Shown here: one piece after another, positions 28,359 to 32,338 of the stretch
Layout: each line of letters opens with the position of its first letter
How positions within the stretch are numbered: the first letter of the stretch is position 1
From: a virus
Virus record (IMG/VR): IMGVR_UViG_3300028025_006318
Span: 1-32,338 of that record
Direction: 5' to 3' (one strand)
Length of the DNA: 32,338 bases
Translations under genes and position numbers: made by a program
Notes under the pieces: model-generated
Told to the model about the DNA's origin: nothing
Databases searched by the model: none
What the model saw: only the letters and a program-made list of their open reading frames with translations

Positions 28359-28389
28359 TTTGACAAATTGTCAGAAATATTTATTTTTA
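28359..28389 (+). promoter_or_regulatory. Candidate promoter of the UVR-protein gene
   Basis: TTTG (28359-28362), 19-nt spacer, TATTTTTA (28382-28389). The TTTG overlaps the left palindrome. Confidence 0.4.
28361..28373. promoter_or_regulatory. Palindromic operator-like site 1
   Basis: TGACA-AAT-TGTCA, a 13-bp inverted repeat with the same arms as site 2, centred 43 bp (about four helical turns) from it. Confidence 0.6.
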
Positions 28390-28403
28390 TTAAATCTTTT
28401 TTC

Positions 28404-28416
28404 TGACATATTGTCA
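28404..28416. promoter_or_regulatory. Palindromic operator-like site 2
   Basis: TGACA-TAT-TGTCA, with arms identical to site 1. The pair in a divergent intergenic region suggests a dimeric repressor controlling both the clpC-like and UVR genes. Confidence 0.6.
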
Positions 28417-28484
28417 TAGACAAACCATCGGCATAAATCTTGAAACAAAGATAACAAATAAACTTAAAATAAAAAACTAAAATT

Positions 28485-28856
28485 ATGTTTGGTAACAGAA
28501 GATCTTATAACGACATCTTTAGAGCATTCGATGAAATGTTCACACAATTAACCCCAAATAACGGTGAGTGGAAAACTCAAACTAAAGTTTCAGATGACGG
28601 AACAATGAAAATAACAACCTATTACTACGACAACACTAAAACAACCCCAACTTCAAAAAATCTGAAACAACAACTTGAAATCGCAATTGAAAATGAAGAT
28701 TTTGAAAAAGCGGTTGAATTAAGAGACCAAATCAAGAAATTGGATATCAATCAAAAGGAAATCAACAAACTTGAAGAGGAACTCAAAAAATCAATCGAAG
28801 AACAAAACTTTGAAAAATCAATTGAGATTCGAGACCAACTCAAAAAACTAAAGTAA
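28485..28856 (+). CDS. UVR-motif protein, candidate ClpC adaptor
   Basis: The 123-residue protein has an N-terminal part starting MFGNRRSYNDIFRAFDEMF and a beta-rich segment with KITTYYYDN, then two UVR motifs at residues 60-86 and 96-122 (LEIAIENEDFEKAVELRDQI and LKKSIEEQNFEKSIEIRDQL). UVR motifs mediate protein contacts in UvrB, ClpC and McsA-type ClpC adaptors. Tandem UVR motifs plus a position divergent from a ClpC gene, with shared operator-like sites, suggest an adaptor or regulator of that ATPase. No kinase or zinc site like that of McsA is visible, so function is inferred. Confidence 0.82.
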   Translation: MFGNRRSYNDIFRAFDEMFTQLTPNNGEWKTQTKVSDDGTMKITTYYYDNTKTTPTSKNLKQQLEIAIENEDFEKAVELRDQIKKLDINQKEINKLEEELKKSIEEQNFEKSIEIRDQLKKLK

Positions 28857-28862
28857 AATAAA

Positions 28863-28888
28863 CCCCCACTCAAAAGGTGGGGTTTTTT
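28863..28888 (+). terminator. Terminator of the UVR gene
   Basis: CCCCAC-TCAAAAG-GTGGGG followed by six T. Confidence 0.88.
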
Positions 28889-28925
28889 ATTTTTTACCAA
28901 ATATTATAGATAAAATATTTCATAA

Positions 28926-28934
28926 TATTTATAT
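28926..28934 (+). promoter_or_regulatory. TATTTATAT box 2 nt before a start codon
   Basis: TATTTATAT ends 2 nt before the ATG at 28937. Confidence 0.45.
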
Positions 28935-28936
28935 TT

Positions 28937-29269
28937 ATGAAACCATTTGAGAGATATCTGACTCATTTAACAGATTTAAGAAAATTTTTGGACACATATT
29001 TGGAGATGAGGCAATATTTCCAAGAATTAAATTTTTCCGAAGAGGATATGAAAAGTCCTCCAATGTATACTGAAAAAATGTTTTTATATCATGAGAGATT
29101 AAATAGGCTCCATACTGACGTATTGAAACAAGTTAATGATTTTGGATTTGATGTTTCAGAAGAAGAATTTGATGATTTTATAGTACCGCGACTGAAAAAG
29201 ATAAACGAACTAATACCCCTTAAAGATGGCAATAGTAAAAGAACAGATATTGGGAACGAAGATTATTAA
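28937..29269 (+). CDS. Hypothetical helical protein
   Basis: The 110-residue protein is mostly helical (MKPFERYLTHLTDLRKFLDT, YHERLNRLHTDVLKQVNDFG, PRLKKINELI) with a coiled-coil feel and no known motif. It overlaps the next gene by 44 nt in another frame, an unusually long overlap, and is preceded by a TATTTATAT box. Function unknown. Confidence 0.62.
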   Translation: MKPFERYLTHLTDLRKFLDTYLEMRQYFQELNFSEEDMKSPPMYTEKMFLYHERLNRLHTDVLKQVNDFGFDVSEEEFDDFIVPRLKKINELIPLKDGNSKRTDIGNEDY

Positions 29270-29468
29270 TGAAATTAAATCTTCCAATATAAAAAAAACT
29301 GAATACGACACCGAAACCAAAAAACTCGTTATAGAATTTAATAATGGATTCAAATACGAGTACGATGATGTCCCGCATCAAATTTACACTAAATTTAGAA
29401 TGTCAGAGTCTCAAGGCAAGTTTTTTACCACTGACATATCCAAAGCCTACAAGTACAAGAAGTTGTAG
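29226..29468 (+). CDS. KTSC-domain protein
   Basis: The 80-residue protein is almost entirely a KTSC domain: IKSSNIKKTEYDTETKKLVI and EFNNGFKYEYDDVPHQIYTK, then SESQGKFFTTDISKAYKYKKL, matching the family pattern of a beta-rich domain ending in S.G.fF..I...Y.y. KTSC domains are small domains of unknown activity, often in phages or fused to lysyl-tRNA-synthetase-like proteins. The start lies inside the upstream gene; the next gene follows after 11 nt. Confidence 0.87.
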   Translation: MAIVKEQILGTKIINEIKSSNIKKTEYDTETKKLVIEFNNGFKYEYDDVPHQIYTKFRMSESQGKFFTTDISKAYKYKKL

Positions 29469-29477
29469 TATTTATAT
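29469..29477 (+). promoter_or_regulatory. TATTTATAT box 2 nt before a start codon
   Basis: TATTTATAT begins at the KTSC gene's last base and ends 2 nt before the ATG at 29480. Confidence 0.45.
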
Positions 29478-29479
29478 AA

Positions 29480-30223
29480 ATGAATAACTTCCAAAAAATT
29501 CTTAATAGTTTTTCAGTACAGGAAACTCTTAATCCAAAAATTTGGCAGAATCCTGATGACCCTCAGAAATCAAAAATGATTCCTAAGGTGAAAAACGCAT
29601 TGTTGAGAATTGCTGAAGAATTTATTGATTATCTTGGAGAAGAAGTTTTTGTTGAGGATATAGTTTTGACTGGGTCTTTGGCGAATTTTAATTGGTCAGA
29701 ATATTCAGATTTTGATTTACACATCATTGTTGATTTCCAACAATTTGAGGACGAGGCTCCACTATATAAAGAACTGTATAATCTTAAGAAACAAGTATTC
29801 AACGACAAACACGATATTAAAATATTCGGATATGATGTCGAACTCTATGCTCAAGATAGCGTGGAACCACATTTTGCCACAGGTGTTTATTCTGTAATGA
29901 ACGATGAATGGGTGACAAAACCTAAGAAGTTAGAAAATGAAATCGACAAGTCAGTTTTGGAGAAAAAAATCAAAAATTGGACTGAAAAGATAGACAAAGT
30001 AATTGAGACCAATGAACCTGAAGATGATAAAAAGTTAATCGATTCAATTAAAGATAAATTGAAAGATTACAGAAAATCAGGATTAGAAAAAGAAGGAGAA
30101 CTCTCCTATGAAAACTTGGTTTTTAAGTTTCTAAGAAGGTCAGGACACATACAAAAACTGTTTGATATTTCGAATAAAGCTCTCGATAAAGAGCTTTCTA
30201 TCGAGAGAAAAATAGAAGACTGA
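29480..30223 (+). CDS. Predicted nucleotidyltransferase (Pol-beta superfamily)
   Basis: The 247-residue protein has the minimal nucleotidyltransferase signature: TGSLANFNWSEYSDFDLHII, with GS at 65-66 and the metal-binding pair Asp77/Asp79, and a third acidic strand residue Asp119 in YDVELYAQ. The C-terminal half is helical. The nearby IWQNPDDPQ start resembles a phage-specific subgroup. The enzyme may add nucleotides to RNA, protein or small molecules, as MNT-type toxins and CCA-adding enzymes do; the substrate cannot be told. As none of the phage tRNAs encodes CCA, tRNA end repair is one possibility. Confidence 0.85.
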   Translation: MNNFQKILNSFSVQETLNPKIWQNPDDPQKSKMIPKVKNALLRIAEEFIDYLGEEVFVEDIVLTGSLANFNWSEYSDFDLHIIVDFQQFEDEAPLYKELYNLKKQVFNDKHDIKIFGYDVELYAQDSVEPHFATGVYSVMNDEWVTKPKKLENEIDKSVLEKKIKNWTEKIDKVIETNEPEDDKKLIDSIKDKLKDYRKSGLEKEGELSYENLVFKFLRRSGHIQKLFDISNKALDKELSIERKIED

Positions 30224-30255
30224 TAATTAGACCTTAATAATTGTGAATAACCATA

Positions 30256-30264
30256 TATTTATAA
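30256..30264 (+). promoter_or_regulatory. TATTTATAA box
   Basis: TATTTATAA ends 12 nt before the ATG at 30277. Confidence 0.45.
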
Positions 30265-30276
30265 AGAAAAACTTAA

Positions 30277-31029
30277 ATGGCTTTTAATTATTATATAGCT
30301 TCTTCGTGTAATTCGGTTACGAATTATTACATAAAGATAGAGACAGAATTAATCGAGGGAAAAATTTATGACCTCGTTATTCCTGGCGCAAATGGGTGCT
30401 ACACAATTGAATCTGGTTTTGATACTCCATTAGCCCTTACCGCGACAATATTCAATGGTCCTTGGAATACTTGTATTGAGTGTCTTGGAGATGTAACTCC
30501 AACACCAACAGCGTCTAATACACCTACACCTACTGTAACACCAACTACAACTCAGACTCCAACGAATACATCTACAAAAACTCCGACTCCAACACCAACT
30601 AATACACAAACACCAACTAACACCGCAACACAAACTCAAACACCAACTAATACTGCTTCGGCAACAAGAACACCGACACCAAGTGTAACGTCAACTCAAA
30701 CACAGACACCAACAAATACCGCAACAAGAACTCCGACTCCGAGCATCACTTCATCACCTACAGGCACCGCAGGAGTAACTCCAACTCCAACTGGAACACC
30801 AGCATCGACACCAACAACAACTCCTACACCAAGTGTAACTCCGTATCTTGTTATTGAAGTGAACCAACAATATGAATATACTATTGGTATGTTAGGATCA
30901 TTTAGTGGAGGAACCGCACCGACAGGATCAACAGTTCCATATCAAGTCATGACTAGTGAAAGTGGAAATGGAGTAATTGTACAACTAAACGCAATTTCTT
31001 TAGGAGGATTCCAAGGATTAAATAATTAA
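30277..31029 (+). CDS. Thr/Pro-rich putative virion or fibre protein
   Basis: The 250-residue protein has a small N-terminal domain (residues 1-72) with several Cys and aromatics, a long stalk of Pro-Thr repeats at residues about 74-190 ([20 protein letters not shown] and similar), and a C-terminal beta-rich domain ([20 protein letters not shown]). Such PT stalks extend binding domains from virion surfaces, and Thr-rich stalks can be O-glycosylated in Bacteroidota hosts. It may be a decoration or tail-fibre protein. The repetitive DNA could vary in length by slippage. Confidence 0.78.
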   Translation: MAFNYYIASSCNSVTNYYIKIETELIEGKIYDLVIPGANGCYTIESGFDTPLALTATIFNGPWNTCIECLGDVTPTPTASNTPTPTVTPTTTQTPTNTSTKTPTPTPTNTQTPTNTATQTQTPTNTASATRTPTPSVTSTQTQTPTNTATRTPTPSITSSPTGTAGVTPTPTGTPASTPTTTPTPSVTPYLVIEVNQQYEYTIGMLGSFSGGTAPTGSTVPYQVMTSESGNGVIVQLNAISLGGFQGLNN

Positions 31030-31059
31030 AAAAACAAAAAAATATAAATAAATCATAAT

Positions 31060-32338
31060 ATGGGAGATTTGAAACCACTTGGCAGTGAAAAATTGACTGG
31101 ACAAGACAAAATAAAAAGAATCATGGAAATCGCTCGTTTCAACGAAGTGATACCAACAAATCTTAATGAAACCGCAAGGTCCGAGTATTCAATTTCTTTG
31201 GCGGATGGTAATAGATATGAAATCGTTAAGGAAAGACAAGGATATATCATTAAGAAAACCATTTCAGAATCCGAAACGGAATATATTGAGCCGATGAAAA
31301 ATAGAAAATACTATTCTTCATATTCTCAGGCTTTCAAGAGACTAAACTTAGTCGCTGGAGAACTTAACAGAATTAATGAAAATGATGAAGGAGTTTCTTT
31401 TTTTGGTGAACAAAAAAAATTCACGTTAAAAACTCCGAAACCAGCTGAAGCACCAGCACCAGCGGCTGAAGTACCAGCAACTCCACCACCAGTTCCCGCA
31501 CCAGCATTACCTCCATCCCCAAGCGCAGAAATGCCGGCAGGTGATGGTATGGGTATGGAAGATATGGGTATGGCCCCTGAAGCGGAAGTTGAGGTTGATG
31601 CTACTATGGATGTTGAATCTCCTGAAACTGGTGAAGAAGAGACAGTAAGTTTCAGAACTATTCAAAAACTTACAGGTAAATTGACTCAGAAAATCAGAAC
31701 TTTGGATACACAAGAAGGAATGACTTCTGAAGATATTAAGTATGTAATCAACATGGTGTTGTCATCATTAGACCTTAAATCATTGTCTGAAGAGGATAAA
31801 GAAGACATCATGGGTAAGTTTGATGAAGAATCTGAAGACTTAAGTGGTGATGATATGGGTGGATTAGATATGACTGACGATAGTGAAGTTGAAGATATCC
31901 AAGCTGACATGGACATTCCAATGGAAGGTGAAATGGAAGAAGATATGTTTGGGTCTTTCGGCAATATGAAGAGAAAAGATTTCAAGGGAGACACTTATTA
32001 CGACGAAGATGACAGAATGGCAAAAGATTCTGATTTATATGGAATAGCTGGTGATGATTTTGATACTGAAGAGTTTGAAACTTTCCAGCAGTTATACGAC
32101 AAGTATGGTGACAAACAAAAATGGTTTGCCAAAAGCGACGGCGAAAAAATGTTTAATTTATACAAACAAAAAACAGGAAAACCATTCAAAGTTAAAACTA
32201 AAAACTTTGAAATGGAAGAGGACGGATATGGAAATGGAGCTATCATCGATAGTATTTTCGGAGAATCTACGGTTGACAAAGTAATCTCTAAGTATTTCGA
32301 AATATCTAAAAAAGAAATTCTTGAAAGTAAGGAAATCG
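31060..32338 (+). CDS. Acidic putative virion protein, 3' end cut off
   Basis: At least 426 residues are visible and the frame runs off the window. The N-terminus (MGDLKPLGSEKLTGQDKIKR, then IMEIARFNEV) carries a short helix similar in style to the N-terminal motif of the first genes. A Pro/Ala linker (PAEAPAPAAEVPATPPPVPA) separates a mixed N-terminal domain from a strongly acidic Met/Gly-rich region and a C-terminal part (FQQLYDKYGDKQKWFAKSDG). No enzyme motif is seen. The style matches the acidic protein at 63, suggesting a second structural block. Confidence 0.76.
   Translation, partial: MGDLKPLGSEKLTGQDKIKRIMEIARFNEVIPTNLNETARSEYSISLADGNRYEIVKERQGYIIKKTISESETEYIEPMKNRKYYSSYSQAFKRLNLVAGELNRINENDEGVSFFGEQKKFTLKTPKPAEAPAPAAEVPATPPPVPAPALPPSPSAEMPAGDGMGMEDMGMAPEAEVEVDATMDVESPETGEEETVSFRTIQKLTGKLTQKIRTLDTQEGMTSEDIKYVINMVLSSLDLKSLSEEDKEDIMGKFDEESEDLSGDDMGGLDMTDDSEVEDIQADMDIPMEGEMEEDMFGSFGNMKRKDFKGDTYYDEDDRMAKDSDLYGIAGDDFDTEEFETFQQLYDKYGDKQKWFAKSDGEKMFNLYKQKTGKPFKVKTKNFEMEEDGYGNGAIIDSIFGESTVDKVISKYFEISKKEILESKEI

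Noticed and set aside
28361-28416. CIRCE or CtsR heat-shock operators
   Set aside because: The TGACA-N3-TGTCA palindromes match neither the TTAGCACTC-N9 CIRCE pattern nor the CtsR heptad repeat.

Overview
The window reads as part of a large tailed-phage genome (huge or jumbo class) whose host is probably a member of Bacteroidota, most likely a flavobacterium. Evidence for a phage: a dense array of tRNA genes mixed with homing-endonuclease-like genes and many tiny orphan ORFs, an orphan DNA methyltransferase, a tandem M23 lysin, and virion-like acidic, glycine-zipper, peptidoglycan-binding and Thr/Pro-rich proteins. Evidence for the host group: promoters of the Bacteroidota type (TTTG, 18-20 nt, TAnnTTTG), short lipoproteins, a DUF6435 (Lacal_2735-like) protein, and a TonB-dependent receptor paired with a Bacteroidota-type lipoprotein. 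Coding density is high, the DNA is AT-rich, and ordinary stop codons are used throughout.

Layout. 1-5.6 kb: putative virion proteins, several sharing a short N-terminal motif. 5.66-6.86 kb (minus): ClpP and an HNH endonuclease. 7.0-15.4 kb: the tRNA region, with at least 15 recognisable tRNAs, a family of abnormal tRNA-like elements (several with very long insertions), two related endonucleases, a methyltransferase, a nucleotidyltransferase and many small ORFs. The long tRNA spacers are not empty: most can be folded into helices closed by 7-11 bp stems, which suggests a set of undescribed structured RNAs. 15.4-19.4 kb: a lipoprotein, the M23 protein and a minus-strand cluster of membrane, HAD and hypothetical proteins, ending in a gene with three exact-period 66-bp coding repeats. 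19.5-23.2 kb: a TonB receptor/lipoprotein operon. 23.27-23.68 kb (minus): a phage tmRNA. 23.7-28.9 kb: an M20 peptidase, an HExxH metallopeptidase, a ClpC-like unfoldase lacking its N-domain, and a divergent UVR-motif protein. 28.9-32.3 kb: a KTSC protein, a nucleotidyltransferase, a Thr/Pro-rich protein and a truncated acidic virion-like protein.

How the parts may fit together. The most notable proposal is a phage-borne protein quality-control pathway: a tmRNA with an unusual 21-residue tag ending SVVTA, ClpP with its catalytic triad, a ClpC-type ATPase that keeps a ClpP-docking IGF loop, a UVR protein resembling a ClpC adaptor and divergently transcribed from it across two matching palindromes, and an M20 peptidase that could finish degradation to amino acids. 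The TonB receptor/lipoprotein pair could change host nutrient uptake or block superinfection. All gene calls come from reading motifs; no database searches or folding programs were run.
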